Assembly (NCBI GenBank): GCA_018433675.1
Contig: JAHDQS010000004.1
Coordinates: 16,285 to 80,284, forward strand
DNA from: Clostridia bacterium
GTDB lineage: Bacteria > Bacillota > Peptococcia > DRI-13 > SM3-B62
Length of the DNA: 64,000 nt
Direction: 5' to 3'
Shown here: positions 35,466 through 44,632 of the stretch, in pieces
Layout: each line of letters opens with the position of its first letter
How positions within the stretch are numbered: position 1 is the first letter of the stretch
Program-made: the position numbers and the translations under genes
The notes under the pieces: generated by a model
Seen by the model: the letters and a program-made list of their open reading frames with translations, nothing else
What the model was told of the DNA's origin: nothing
Database searches by the model: none

Positions 35466-36308
35466 TTAAATATAAGCCACCAGTATGCCGCCTTCGCCTG
35501 AATAAGTGCCTATTGAAGCGCCGATAGTCGAGATAATAATATGTTTGAAATTATATTTTTCTTCAACCAATGCTTTATATTCCAAGGCTTTTGCGTAACA
35601 ATTGGCGTGGGCTATTGCCAAGATCCTATCCTCAATATTTGCAGCGTTTTCTCCAATAATCTCCACAAGCCTTTTAAAAGCCCTGTTGGAACCTCTAATT
35701 TTTTCTGCCAAGGTTACCATGCCGTTGCCGTCCGATTTCATAATTAACCGTATTGAAAGAAGTGTTGCTATCTGTCCTTTTGCCTTTCCTATCCTTCCAC
35801 CCTTGATAATGTTTTCAAGGGTATCAAGCAAGAAGAACACTTGTGCTTTTTTGGCGCACGCTCTGAGCTGCTTTGCCAATTCATCGATACACATTCCTTT
35901 GAAAGCCATCTCCGCCGCCTTGAGGACTTGAAGTCCTTCGCCGACGGAAGCACTCAAAGAATCTATAATGTGAATTTTTTTGTGTTTGTCGGTTTTCCCA
36001 TATATTTCTTTGGCAATTAATGCACTGTTATATGTGCCGCTTAAGCCGGAGGATATTGTTATCACCAGGACATCATCTTGCGTGTTTTCAAATTCCCTGA
36101 TAAATTGTTGAGGGGATGGACTGGACGTTTGAGGTAATTTCTCATGTTCTCTCATCATGTGATAGAATTCCTCATTTGCTAATTCAATTCCATCCAGAAA
36201 AGTCTTGTTGCCAAACCGGATTTCAAGGGGTACAACTCCTATATTATACGTTTCTACAATTTCCTGCGGAAGGTCTGAACAACTGTCGGTAATAATTTTT
36301 ATTCCCAT
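35466..36308 (-). CDS. DegV-family fatty-acid-binding protein
   Basis: DegV protein of 280 residues; FakB1/FakB2 are members that present fatty acid to the kinase FakA. Typical segments are the opening GIKIITDSCSDLPQEIVE, LPQTSSPSPQQFIREFE near residue 57, ISSGLSGTYNSALIAKE near 82, and VDSLSASVGEGLQ (here HIIDSLSASVGEGLQVLKAAE). No FakA gene is in the window. The gene stands alone on the minus strand. A broad role in fatty acid binding is established for the family, but the ligand here is not evident. Confidence 0.9.
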   Translation of the reverse strand: MGIKIITDSCSDLPQEIVETYNIGVVPLEIRFGNKTFLDGIELANEEFYHMMREHEKLPQTSSPSPQQFIREFENTQDDVLVITISSGLSGTYNSALIAKEIYGKTDKHKKIHIIDSLSASVGEGLQVLKAAEMAFKGMCIDELAKQLRACAKKAQVFFLLDTLENIIKGGRIGKAKGQIATLLSIRLIMKSDGNGMVTLAEKIRGSNRAFKRLVEIIGENAANIEDRILAIAHANCYAKALEYKALVEEKYNFKHIIISTIGASIGTYSGEGGILVAYI

Positions 36309-36451
36309 TAATTATACCTCCCCTACGCGTCAAGATATGAATAACAGTCTTCTTAGTAAATTTTATCATATAGAAATAATGCATACAATTTCCAAGGGGT
36401 ATTTGTATTCAAGTTCCAAAGAGAAATATTTATAAAAGGATAGCGATTATT

Positions 36452-37255
36452 ATGAGTAAAATGGAAATAATAAAAAAGTATGCCCAAGAGGAAGAAACAA
36501 GATTGCTGCTGGCGCGTGTTTTGGACAAGCTGGAGGAGTCGGAGCAGAAAAACATTGCAAAGAGCACCAAGTTTTTAAATGAGGCTCAGCGGGCGTTGGT
36601 GGAAAAAGTTATTGCGAATATAGGTAATCCGCGGTGTTCCTTTTTCGGAGGCTATGAAGGCGCAAGCCGCACCGTATTGACCTTCCTGCCGGATTACCTG
36701 GAGCCGGAACAAGTCAAAGAAACAGAAACGGATAATAACCCTCTTGCTTTTATCAGGGCGGAGTATAAGTCGGAAAAAGCATTATCACATCGTGATTTCC
36801 TGGGCAGCTTGATGGGTGTCGGAATTCAGCGGGAAACTGTAGGGGATATTCTGGTGGGGGAAGGAAGCTGCGACATCGTCGTGTTAAAAGAGATACTTCC
36901 TTATTTGCTGAACAATTTTGCGGCGGTGGGACGGGTGAGGGTTGAGACAACCGTTATTACTGCGGAAAAGCTAAGAATTCCTGAAGAAAAGTTTATCCTG
37001 GTGAAAGATACGGTGGCTTCTTTGCGCTTGGATAATGTAGTAGCGGCGGGTTTTAGGATCAGCCGGGAAAAAGCCTCCGAGCACATAAAAGCTGGTCGGG
37101 TAATGCTTAATCATCTGGGATATTCAAAGGCAGACAGACTTATCCCGGAAGGAGACGTGATTACCTTAAGGGGGATGGGAAAGATTAAGCTAGAAGAGGT
37201 TGGGCACCGTACAAGAAAAGGACGTATAGCCATTTCTATAAAAAAATATATGTAA
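36452..37255 (+). CDS. ylmH: YlmH-like S4-domain RNA-binding protein
   Basis: A 267-residue RNA-binding protein of the YlmH family. The N-terminal and central region has the family pattern ARVLDKLEESEQKNIAKSTKFL, RCSFFGGYEGASRTVLTFLPDY near residue 60 and LGSLMGVGIQRETVGDILV near 115. The S4 domain is at about 185-245 (VSREKASEHIKAGRVMLNH-like, here ISREKASEHIKAG). YlmH homologues act in ribosome-associated quality control or near cell-division genes. Here the gene is alone, not next to ylmG or divIVA. The start is supported by a weak AAAGGATAG site. Confidence 0.88.
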   Translation: MSKMEIIKKYAQEEETRLLLARVLDKLEESEQKNIAKSTKFLNEAQRALVEKVIANIGNPRCSFFGGYEGASRTVLTFLPDYLEPEQVKETETDNNPLAFIRAEYKSEKALSHRDFLGSLMGVGIQRETVGDILVGEGSCDIVVLKEILPYLLNNFAAVGRVRVETTVITAEKLRIPEEKFILVKDTVASLRLDNVVAAGFRISREKASEHIKAGRVMLNHLGYSKADRLIPEGDVITLRGMGKIKLEEVGHRTRKGRIAISIKKYM

Positions 37256-37410
37256 AAATGGATAGGGTAGTTGGCATTTGTTTAAGGCAATTGATTAATA
37301 GGTGAAAACGTTGTAAACCAGCAGAACATTAGCTATACTGGTATTAATAAGCTAATAAATGCCAAATAATGAATAGTTCAAATCGTATTTTGAACATTGA
37401 GGAGGAATAT

Positions 37411-38175
37411 ATGGAAAACGACAAGAGGATTGCGGTTTTAATCGATGCTGATAATGTTTCGGATAAATATATTAAGTACATATTTGATGAGATTTTAAAC
37501 CATGGGGTACCCACCTACAAGCGAATTTACGGGGATTGGACCACGCCTCAAATGGCATCATGGAAAAGAGTACTGCTCGATCACTCTATTACCCCAATTC
37601 AGCAATACAGTTATACAACAGGTAAAAATGCAACAGATTCGGCCTTGATAATTGATGCAATGGATATTCTTTATTCCGATAATGTAGACGGATTCTGTAT
37701 TGTTTCCAGTGATAGTGATTTTACGAAGCTTGGTGCCCGTCTGAGAGAGGCCGGCATGTACGTAATCGGTATGGGTGAAAAGAAAACGCCCAAACCATTC
37801 ATTGCCTCTTGTGAAAAGTTTAAATACCTCGAAGTCTTAGCGGCTGCCCCTGTGGAATCATATGAAGGCACAGAAAAGATGGAAAAGCAAGAGATTCCCA
37901 AAGAGGGTATGGCCAGCAAAAATGAACTAATAGAGGCTATCAAGACGATCGTGACTGAGAGCTCCGATGAAGACGGCTGGGCGTTCTTGGGAGAAGTCGG
38001 AAAAAGGCTGAATAAGCGTTATCCTGATTTTGACACGAGGAACTATGGCCACTCAAAGTTGACTCCTCTTATTTCCTCATTAAAAGAATTTGAAATCCAG
38101 CAGCGGAAAACCAGTAATCGGCATATCATCCATTACTTTATAAAAAACAAAGTCAAGAATAAAGGTCAGAAATAA
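37411..38175 (+). CDS. NYN-domain nuclease-like protein with OST-HTH (LOTUS) domain
   Basis: A 254-residue protein of the LabA/DUF88 group. The PIN-like NYN domain (residues 1-140) shows the acidic motifs IAVLIDADNVS near residue 6, GKNATDSALIIDAMDIL near 70, and GFCIVSSDSDFTKLGARLRE near 92. These Asp residues form the metal site of NYN RNases. An OST-HTH/LOTUS RNA-binding domain occupies about 170-245 (LIEAIKTIVTESSDEDGWAFLGEVG). GAGGAGG selects ATG 37411. It is 84 bases upstream of the large AAA+ gene on the same strand, so they may form one transcript. The role is probably RNA cleavage or RNA-guided decay; a phage-defence role is inferred only. Confidence 0.85.
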   Translation: MENDKRIAVLIDADNVSDKYIKYIFDEILNHGVPTYKRIYGDWTTPQMASWKRVLLDHSITPIQQYSYTTGKNATDSALIIDAMDILYSDNVDGFCIVSSDSDFTKLGARLREAGMYVIGMGEKKTPKPFIASCEKFKYLEVLAAAPVESYEGTEKMEKQEIPKEGMASKNELIEAIKTIVTESSDEDGWAFLGEVGKRLNKRYPDFDTRNYGHSKLTPLISSLKEFEIQQRKTSNRHIIHYFIKNKVKNKGQK

Positions 38176-38258
38176 AGTGGTGTGGAGCAATTGCTAAAAA
38201 TAAAAAAGGAAATGTATGATGCGAATATTTGACGTTTGCGTTATATGAGGTGGCAACT

Positions 38259-41024
38259 ATGAAATATCTCATACAAATGTGCGGTGATCCTACCGTAGAT
38301 TGGATTAGAATTCATGACAAAGATATCATTGTTAGAGGCGGCGTGTACTATTGGAAAAAACAGAAGGAAGATTCCAAAGTTAGGCTGAGTTCCAAGCCGG
38401 GTGGTTCAGCTATGGTCTTGCAGTTCCTAAAGGAAATGATTTCTTCTGAAAAAGCGGTCGTTGAAGGTGCGATGCTTGATGAAGAGTTGCTCAACCGTCC
38501 CAAAGAAAATCAAGTGACAACTTCATGGACGGATTGGAAAAAGTTTCCCAATCCGGGGTTTGGCCACCAATCATTTCGCCTGGAAAAATGGCATGAATTT
38601 GAGCCCGGCTGTTGGGACTATTCTTCTGCCCAACTTAAAGGGCAGCCTGATCTGTTAGTCATTCAGGATAGCGGGCTTGGCTTTCGTGACTGTCGAGAAG
38701 GATGGCCGAAGGTTCTGGTAAATGGGGTTAAAAAGAAAAAGCCTCGTGATATTATCATAAAACTGGGACAATATAATGAGGGCAAGGCAAATCCACTACT
38801 TGACAGGATAGTGAAGTTGGGGTTGGCAGAAAAAACAACCATCGTAACTGCGTTAAGTGACTTGCGGTCTTGTTCGGTGAAAATCGGGATATCTTTATCA
38901 TGGGAAAGGATTTTGGAGGAAGTGGTGGCAGCTGTTTTTAACAGGGCTTGTCCGTTTCTCGATTCCACAGGCGAAGGATTAAAGTATAAACAAATCATAG
39001 TTACTATTGGAGCAAGCGGCATTATTCTAATTAAGGGAAAAAAAAGCACGCTAATATTTGATCGTAGCGGTCAGGAAGGCGATTTTGCCGCTCGTTTCCC
39101 TGGACAAATGGTGGGATATCATACCTGTATCTTAGGGGCTTTAGCTGCCTCCTGGGTTGAGAATCCAGAAAAAATGGACTGGGTCAAAGCCAGCTATTTT
39201 GGGTTGAAACTGGCACGTCTACTTCATATTAAAGGTTATAAAGCAGTTAAAAAAGGTCAATACAACTATCTGCAGTTTCCTAATAAAGAACTGGCGTCCG
39301 CTTTCCAAAAAATGAAACACGCAACAAAAACAAAAATAGATGAAATAGAAAAGCAAATAAGCGACCTCGGTGTTTTTACTATAAATAATGAGACATTAAA
39401 AATTGGTGCCGGCAGGGATTATTGGACTATTTTAGAAGAGAACTTACTAAGAAACGAGAATTATCGGGATTCTTTCCATGACACCCAAAGAGCTGTGAAT
39501 GAATGTGCCAAGAATATTGTAACCAGAGGCCCTTTATTGGCCTTACCGGATGTGCCGGTGGAAGTTTTCGGCGATTGGACAAGTGCCGATCGACAGGAGA
39601 TAGAGGGAGTTCGCAACGTAAATAATGCGATGAAGGATTATTGCAAACTAAAAAATCCAGATAAACCTCTCTCTGTGGCTGTGTTTGGACCTCCCGGGGC
39701 GGGCAAGTCCTTTGTTGTTAAGGAGATAGCCAAAGGACTTGGAATAAAAGATGAGGCTCAACTTACCTTTAATCTTTCTCAATTTGAATCTCCCGATGAA
39801 CTGCGAGCCGCATTTAGCGAAATACGGGATCTCAATTTAAAGGGAATCATGCCCTTAGTATTTTGGGATGAGTTTGATAATCCATGTGAAGGTCGTAATT
39901 TGGGATGGCTGCGATATTTTTTGGCGCCTATGCAGGATGGAGAATACACCGATCGTGGAGTATCAAGGCCCTTGGGAGGCGGCATCCATGTTTTCGCAGG
40001 TGCAACCAGACATTCTTTTGAAGAATTTCAAAAGGGCGATAACGAGGAGGATCGGGCAGTCAAGAAACCTGATTTTACAAGTCGTTTGCGGGCGTATATT
40101 AATATTCGGGGAATCAACGGTAACCCCAATACAGTTGAAGACAGGTTGTATATGATTCGTCGGGCGTTTGCCTTAAGGCAGTATTTGAAGACAAATGCAC
40201 CGCAGATTTGCTTAAACGATGAATTTACTATTGAGGACGGGGTGCTTGATGCATTTCTGCGGGTGACTAAATATACTCATGGCGCACGTTCTATGGAAAA
40301 TCTAATCAAAATGAGCAGTTTGGCTGATAAACGGAAATTCGAGTTATCAAGTCTGCCCCCCGATAATATTATTAAGATGCACGTAAACGTCGATGAGTTC
40401 AATTCCTTGACTTGCACGGGACATCGTCAAATGTTAAGGATCGGCGTTGCCGGCCATAACAATCTTGCGTCTGAGCAAATGGAAAGATTGGAGGGTGCAA
40501 TTGATGAAGTAATCAGTTTTGTAGAAAAACAGTTCGCTGATTATCGCCTTACGGCTTTCTCCACTCTGGCACCAGGCGCGGAGCGTATGTTAATACGTCG
40601 TCTGTTAAGACGAGATGGAACCGGCCTTATTGCCGTTTTGCCGGTTGCTCGAAACGAATATGTCAATCAGTTTGGCCCCACCGACGATTATGAAATCGAC
40701 AGCACGGGAGCCGAATTGCGACAAGAGTTTAAGTACTTGTTATCTCAAAGAGCTGTAGAAATAATTGAAACGTCTCCTTCCCCGACAAAAAAGGTGGCTT
40801 ATCTGAAGGCTGGACACTTTATCGTAGAAAACAGTGATATATTGATAGTTCTTTGGGATGGCAATGAAGATCAAAGTAGCTCGCTAACCGCCAGAATCGT
40901 GGTTAAGGCAAACGAAATCAATAAACCTATTTGTCATATTTTAGCTAGTAATAATAAGAATAAGACATTAAGTAAAAACCAAGAGATAATGTGGGGGAAA
41001 ATAGAATACAAAAACATGGATTAA
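38259..41024 (+). CDS. Three-part PfkB-like/AAA+/SLOG-like protein
   Basis: A 921-residue multidomain protein. Residues 1 to about 350 resemble a PfkB/ribokinase fold without clear catalytic residues (LIQMCGDPTVDWIRI at the start, IIVTIGASGIILI near 245, MVGYHTCILGALAASW near 282). Residues about 440-700 are an AAA+ ATPase with Walker A FGPPGAGKSF near 477 and Walker B LVFWDEFD near 532. Residues about 727-915 resemble a SLOG/LOG-type nucleotide-binding domain (RIGVAGHNNL, AFSTLAPGAERMLI, SDILIVLWDGNEDQ). SLOG proteins sense or make nucleotide signals in conflict systems. GAGGTGG before ATG 38259 sets the start. The partner NYN gene lies just upstream. A sensor-effector role is an inference, and I do not know a named family for this fusion. 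Confidence 0.75.
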   Translation: MKYLIQMCGDPTVDWIRIHDKDIIVRGGVYYWKKQKEDSKVRLSSKPGGSAMVLQFLKEMISSEKAVVEGAMLDEELLNRPKENQVTTSWTDWKKFPNPGFGHQSFRLEKWHEFEPGCWDYSSAQLKGQPDLLVIQDSGLGFRDCREGWPKVLVNGVKKKKPRDIIIKLGQYNEGKANPLLDRIVKLGLAEKTTIVTALSDLRSCSVKIGISLSWERILEEVVAAVFNRACPFLDSTGEGLKYKQIIVTIGASGIILIKGKKSTLIFDRSGQEGDFAARFPGQMVGYHTCILGALAASWVENPEKMDWVKASYFGLKLARLLHIKGYKAVKKGQYNYLQFPNKELASAFQKMKHATKTKIDEIEKQISDLGVFTINNETLKIGAGRDYWTILEENLLRNENYRDSFHDTQRAVNECAKNIVTRGPLLALPDVPVEVFGDWTSADRQEIEGVRNVNNAMKDYCKLKNPDKPLSVAVFGPPGAGKSFVVKEIAKGLGIKDEAQLTFNLSQFESPDELRAAFSEIRDLNLKGIMPLVFWDEFDNPCEGRNLGWLRYFLAPMQDGEYTDRGVSRPLGGGIHVFAGATRHSFEEFQKGDNEEDRAVKKPDFTSRLRAYINIRGINGNPNTVEDRLYMIRRAFALRQYLKTNAPQICLNDEFTIEDGVLDAFLRVTKYTHGARSMENLIKMSSLADKRKFELSSLPPDNIIKMHVNVDEFNSLTCTGHRQMLRIGVAGHNNLASEQMERLEGAIDEVISFVEKQFADYRLTAFSTLAPGAERMLIRRLLRRDGTGLIAVLPVARNEYVNQFGPTDDYEIDSTGAELRQEFKYLLSQRAVEIIETSPSPTKKVAYLKAGHFIVENSDILIVLWDGNEDQSSSLTARIVVKANEINKPICHILASNNKNKTLSKNQEIMWGKIEYKNMD

Positions 41025-41050
41025 CCTGGAAACCAGGGGACGGTTCCGGT
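41025..41050 (+). repeat. REP-like element, copy 1
   Basis: CCTGGAAACCAGG forms a small hairpin, and AGGGGACGGTTC (41035-41046) follows. A near copy in inverted orientation, AGGGGAACGGTTC on the minus strand, occurs at 44890-44902. GGGGACGGTTC-type sequences are common dispersed repeats in clostridial genomes. It starts right after the stop codon of the large AAA+ gene. Confidence 0.5.
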
Positions 41051-41092
41051 GGTGAGGATGATAGAATAATAATATGTTAGTTTAACTGTTGA

Positions 41093-41144
41093 CTTTGCGT
41101 TCTATTTGACTATAATTACATATATAGTCAAATAGAACGCAAAG
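41093..41144. promoter_or_regulatory. TetR operator with 22-base perfect arms
   Basis: The arms at 41093-41114 and 41123-41144 are perfect inverted repeats of 22 bases around an 8-base spacer. The half-site reads CTTTGCGTTCTATTTGACTA plus TA. It lies 10 bases upstream of the TetR gene, so it is the predicted autoregulatory operator of the TetR/ABC operon. Confidence 0.85.
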
Positions 41145-41154
41145 AAGTGATATT

Positions 41155-41757
41155 ATGCCTAAAACCTTTACCGATTATGAACGAGAATATATCAAGAAGC
41201 GGCTGATGGAGGAAGCTGAGGCGTGTCTTGCGCAGTACGGGGTTCGCAAAACAACGGTAGACGAACTCGTGAAAAGGGTCAGCATTCCCAAAGGAACATT
41301 TTATCTTTTCTATAAATCTAAGGAGCTGCTATTCTTTGATGTGTTCTGTGCTTACCATGACAAAATACAAACAGAGATTATAAAGCAGGTAGATGACATG
41401 GTTGGGGAAATCACAGAGGAAAAAGTTACGGCTTTGATTTTTACGCTCTGTAAAAAAGTTGAATACTCTTTCTTGTATCGGTTGATGATAAACGGTGAAT
41501 TGGATCTGCTAACGAGAAAGCTTCCTGCAGAGGTTGCCCAGGCTCATATCGAAAAGGATGATTCCAGTATGGAACTACTGTTGTCTATGATGCCGGGTGT
41601 GAATACAGAGAAAATCAAGCCCATCAGCGCCGCTTTCAGGGCTGTCTGCCTTTCCATGCTACATCGGCGCGAGATTGGGGAAGATGTATTTGACGAAGCT
41701 TTAAGGATGATGATTCGTGGTATTGTTATTCAGATGTTTGAGGAGGAATCCTTGTGA
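41155..41757 (+). CDS. TetR/AcrR-family regulator of the ABC exporter
   Basis: A 200-residue TetR repressor with a clear N-terminal helix-turn-helix (LMEEAEACLAQYGVRKTTVDELVK, then SIPKGTFYLFYKSKELLFFD; residues about 14-60). A long perfect palindrome lies ten bases before the ATG. The gene overlaps the following ABC ATP-binding gene by four bases (GTGA), so it is the first gene of a four-gene operon and should regulate it. The ligand is probably a compound exported by the downstream transporter. Confidence 0.9.
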   Translation: MPKTFTDYEREYIKKRLMEEAEACLAQYGVRKTTVDELVKRVSIPKGTFYLFYKSKELLFFDVFCAYHDKIQTEIIKQVDDMVGEITEEKVTALIFTLCKKVEYSFLYRLMINGELDLLTRKLPAEVAQAHIEKDDSSMELLLSMMPGVNTEKIKPISAAFRAVCLSMLHRREIGEDVFDEALRMMIRGIVIQMFEEESL

Positions 41758-42599
41758 TTAGCGTAAAGAATTTGCAATTCAGCTACACCCGGCAACCATT
41801 TATCGAAAATATGAGTTTTGAAGTTAAAGACGGTGAAATCTTTGGGTTTTTGGGTCCTTCCGGCGCCGGTAAAAGTACGCTGCAAAAAATCCTGACGGGT
41901 CTTTTAAGAAACTATACAGGAAGCGTCATTGTGAGTGATACTGAGGTTAAGCGTCATGATAACAGTTTCTATGAAAATATTGGTGTAGACTTTGAATTTC
42001 CCAGCTTGTATGAAAAACTGACTGCCCGGGAGAACCTGAGATTTTTTTCATCTCTTTACAGAAAACAGACGGATATTGATTACTTACTTGAAAGAGTCGG
42101 TTTGCTTCATGAAGCAAATAAAAGGGTAGCGGAGTATTCCAAAGGGATGAAATCAAGGATAAATTTCATCAAAGCCCTGCTCCATGATCCCATACTACTG
42201 TTTTTGGATGAGCCAACATCGGGGTTGGATCCTTCTAATGCCGGGCGGATAAAAGAAATGATTTTGCAGGAAAAAGCGAAAGGGAAAACCATCATTTTGA
42301 CCACCCATAACATGTACGATGCAACCGAACTTTGTGATCGTGTAGCCTTCATTGTGGACGGTGAACTGCGAGCCCTTGATATCCCGCGAAAACTAATCAT
42401 GTCAAGAGGTGCTTCAAAGGTCAGGTATACCTATTCTCAAAATGGACGGGAAGAAGGAGCGGAGATACCACTAAACCAAACCGGAGAGGATAGTTTATTG
42501 CAAAGTCTTCTGCGAGAAAACCGGCTTTTATCCATCCATAGCAGTGAACCAACCCTTAACGATATTTTTGTAGAAATCACAGGGAGGCGCCTGCAATGA
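41754..42599 (+). CDS. ABC transporter ATP-binding protein
   Basis: An ABC-type ATPase of 281 residues, CcmA/drug-export family. Walker A GPSGAGKST near residue 35, signature EYSKGMKSRINFIKALL near 129 (the LSGGQ-type C loop is reduced to SKGMKS), Walker B ILLFLDEPTSGLDP near 149, and the H loop LTTHNMYD near 182 are all in place. GTG at 41754 overlaps the TetR stop. Two permease genes follow, overlapping in turn. The exported substrate is unknown; multidrug or antimicrobial export is typical for this arrangement. Confidence 0.92.
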   Translation: MISVKNLQFSYTRQPFIENMSFEVKDGEIFGFLGPSGAGKSTLQKILTGLLRNYTGSVIVSDTEVKRHDNSFYENIGVDFEFPSLYEKLTARENLRFFSSLYRKQTDIDYLLERVGLLHEANKRVAEYSKGMKSRINFIKALLHDPILLFLDEPTSGLDPSNAGRIKEMILQEKAKGKTIILTTHNMYDATELCDRVAFIVDGELRALDIPRKLIMSRGASKVRYTYSQNGREEGAEIPLNQTGEDSLLQSLLRENRLLSIHSSEPTLNDIFVEITGRRLQ

Positions 42600-43279
42600 A
42601 GGTAAAACCACTGTTGATTCAAGATATTAAATTTCAATACAAATACGGGTTTTACTTTCTTTATTTGGTTTTTTCCGTATTCTACATCACCTTGCTATAT
42701 GCCTTGCCAGTTGCGTGGAGGGAAAAGGCGGCAATTTTGATGATTTTTTCTGATCCCGCTGCTATGGGGCTTTTCTTTATGGGGGCAATTGTCCTTTTCG
42801 AAAAAGGCGAGCGGGTATTGGACAGTATTGCCGTATCTCCCGCCAAACCTTATGAATACATGTTATCAAAGCTGGTTTCAATTGGAGTCATTTCCACTGT
42901 TGTTGCATTGGTGATTGGGTTTTCCGGCGGTGTGATCGCCAATCATTTCTACTTTATTGCAGGTGTTTTTCTTTGCTCCTGTCTGTTTTCGTCTGTGGGG
43001 ATTATCTTGGCTGCCAAAATCACCACACTGAATCAATTCATTCTCGCAACTATTCCTGCTCAGGTGTTGATTAATATTCCCGCCATTGCCTATTTATTCG
43101 GCTGGAAGCCGTTCCCTTTGCTGCTTCATCCGGGCGTTTGCATGATTGAGCTTTGCGAGAACGGGACTAACGCTTTGCCCGCAATAATCATACTAATTTT
43201 GTGGGTTATTTTGGTTGCAGTACTTGCAGAAAAGGCAGTTGCAAAAATGCTTCGGTCGGTGGGAGGGTTCAAACTATGA
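42596..43279 (+). CDS. ABC-2-type transporter permease (first)
   Basis: A 227-residue membrane protein with six predicted transmembrane segments, the size and layout of ABC-2 exporter permeases. Segments such as FYFLYLVFSVFYITLLYALPV and ILMIFSDPAAMGLFFMGAIVLFEKGERVLDSIAVSPAKPYEYM are typical of the fluoroquinolone-export-like subgroup (the stretch GERVLDSIAVSP marks it). The ATG overlaps the ATPase stop by four bases. It likely pairs with the second permease gene as a heterodimeric export channel. Confidence 0.85.
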   Translation: MKVKPLLIQDIKFQYKYGFYFLYLVFSVFYITLLYALPVAWREKAAILMIFSDPAAMGLFFMGAIVLFEKGERVLDSIAVSPAKPYEYMLSKLVSIGVISTVVALVIGFSGGVIANHFYFIAGVFLCSCLFSSVGIILAAKITTLNQFILATIPAQVLINIPAIAYLFGWKPFPLLLHPGVCMIELCENGTNALPAIIILILWVILVAVLAEKAVAKMLRSVGGFKL

Positions 43280-43992
43280 AACCACTTTTGCGCTCTTTTG
43301 GAATATTTATGTACCAAATCAGCAGGGATAATATGCTGTGGGCTGTGTGCATCGCGCCTTTGCTTGCCGCTGCCTTTTTCCGTTGGGGGATTCCTCATAT
43401 TGAAATATTGTTGTGTGAGCATTTTCAACAACAGGCTGTTCTCTCTGAGTACTATCTTCTCTTTGACCTGTTTTTAAGCCTTATCACACCATATCTGTTT
43501 TGTTTTGCCGCTGCTATGGTTATGCTGACAGAGTACGATGAGAATGTAACGGGTTATATGGCGGTCACACCCATCGGAAAAAGGGGCTATGTTTTGTCAA
43601 GACTGCTACTTCCGGCGGTGATTTCCTTTTTTGCATCTATGCTTCTCATGCACTTCTTCACACTGACTGTCTGGACGTTATGGATGACAACGATAACCTG
43701 TTTGCTGACAAGTCTTTTAAATGTTGCCATTGCGCTTTTGGTGTTTTCGTTTTCTCACAATAGAGTAGAGGGTATGGCTGTAGCAAAGCTGGCCGGATTG
43801 GTTATGTTAGGGCTTCCTGTACCTTTCTTTCTCTCATCGGGTGTACAGTATTTATTCTCGCCCCTTCCATCCTTTTGGATTGCAAAATTCTGTGTAAAAC
43901 GAGACGCCATACTTCTGTTGCCGGCAATACTGTCTTCGCTTCTGTGGGTATGGTTGCTGTATCGGAAGTTTGAACAAAAGCTTGTCCGATAA
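43276..43992 (+). CDS. ABC-2-type transporter permease (second)
   Basis: A 238-residue membrane protein with about six transmembrane segments (MLWAVCIAPLLAAAFF near residue 19, LITPYLFCFAAAMVMLTEY near 64). The ATG at 43276 overlaps the stop of the preceding permease by four bases; a longer in-frame reading from 43201 would lie inside that gene. The motif VTGYMAVTPIGKRGYVLSRL mirrors the DSIAVSPAKPYEYMLSKL motif of the first permease, showing that the two are related halves of one exporter. It ends the TetR/ABC operon. Confidence 0.85.
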   Translation: MKPLLRSFGIFMYQISRDNMLWAVCIAPLLAAAFFRWGIPHIEILLCEHFQQQAVLSEYYLLFDLFLSLITPYLFCFAAAMVMLTEYDENVTGYMAVTPIGKRGYVLSRLLLPAVISFFASMLLMHFFTLTVWTLWMTTITCLLTSLLNVAIALLVFSFSHNRVEGMAVAKLAGLVMLGLPVPFFLSSGVQYLFSPLPSFWIAKFCVKRDAILLLPAILSSLLWVWLLYRKFEQKLVR

Positions 43993-44060
43993 AAAGCAGA
44001 GATGTATAATGAAGCATCAATATATTGAAAAATATAAAAAAAACAGAAAGGAGAAATGTA

Positions 44061-44321
44061 ATGGAACCGCTATTAGGACAAATAGAATTATTTCATGAAG
44101 GTGCGGCACCCCGTCAGTGGGCGCCTTGCGACGGACGAGAGCTTTTAATAACTGAAAACCATGCTCTTTTTTCGCTACTGGGAACAAGATTCGGCGGAAA
44201 CGGAACTACTACTTTTGCTTTGCCGGATTTGCGTGATAGTGCGATCGAGACGAACATTCAATATTACATAGCCCTGCATGGTGAATATCCGAATAGAAAT
44301 TTCTTTGGATTCAGAAGGTAA
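44061..44321 (+). CDS. Tail-collar-domain micro-protein 1
   Basis: An 86-residue protein made of one phage-tail Collar-type domain, also seen in bacterial microcystin-dependent protein homologues. The hallmarks are LGQIELFHEGAAPRQWAPCDG near residue 4, LFSLLGTRFGGNGTTTFALPDLR near 34-56, and YYIALHGEYP near 69. GGAGAAATGTA precedes ATG 44061. It is the first of three tandem paralogues and the most divergent of them. There are no phage structural genes nearby, so this is not simply a prophage tail module. Function is unknown. Confidence 0.82.
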   Translation: MEPLLGQIELFHEGAAPRQWAPCDGRELLITENHALFSLLGTRFGGNGTTTFALPDLRDSAIETNIQYYIALHGEYPNRNFFGFRR

Positions 44322-44353
44322 GAACAATATTTATAGGAAAGGTAGGTATATTT

Positions 44354-44599
44354 ATGGAGCCATATTATGGGCAGATAAAACTTTTTCCTTACGACTTTGA
44401 GCCGGAAGGCTGGGCTCTTTGCAACGGTCAGCTATTGCAGATTGAGTATAATACCGCATTGTTTGTGATGATTGGAACTAAATTTGGCGGTGATGGGACA
44501 AAAAACTTTGCTTTACCGGATTTGCGTGAAGCGGAGCCCAGAGGCAGTCAGTGTCATTACTACATTGCACTTAACGGTCAATGGCCAACAAGAGATTAG
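44354..44599 (+). CDS. Tail-collar-domain micro-protein 2
   Basis: An 81-residue Collar-domain protein, the second of the tandem set. It reads YYGQIKLFPYDFEPEGWALC near the start, then IGTKFGGDGTKNFALPDLRE near 38 and HYYIALNGQWPTRD at the end, so a single complete repeat of the domain is present. AGGAAAGG lies upstream of the ATG. It is closer to the third paralogue than to the first in its opening and FGGDGT segment. Confidence 0.85.
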   Translation: MEPYYGQIKLFPYDFEPEGWALCNGQLLQIEYNTALFVMIGTKFGGDGTKNFALPDLREAEPRGSQCHYYIALNGQWPTRD

Positions 44600-44632
44600 C
44601 TCTGAATAGAAATATTTTAGGAGGGGATACGA

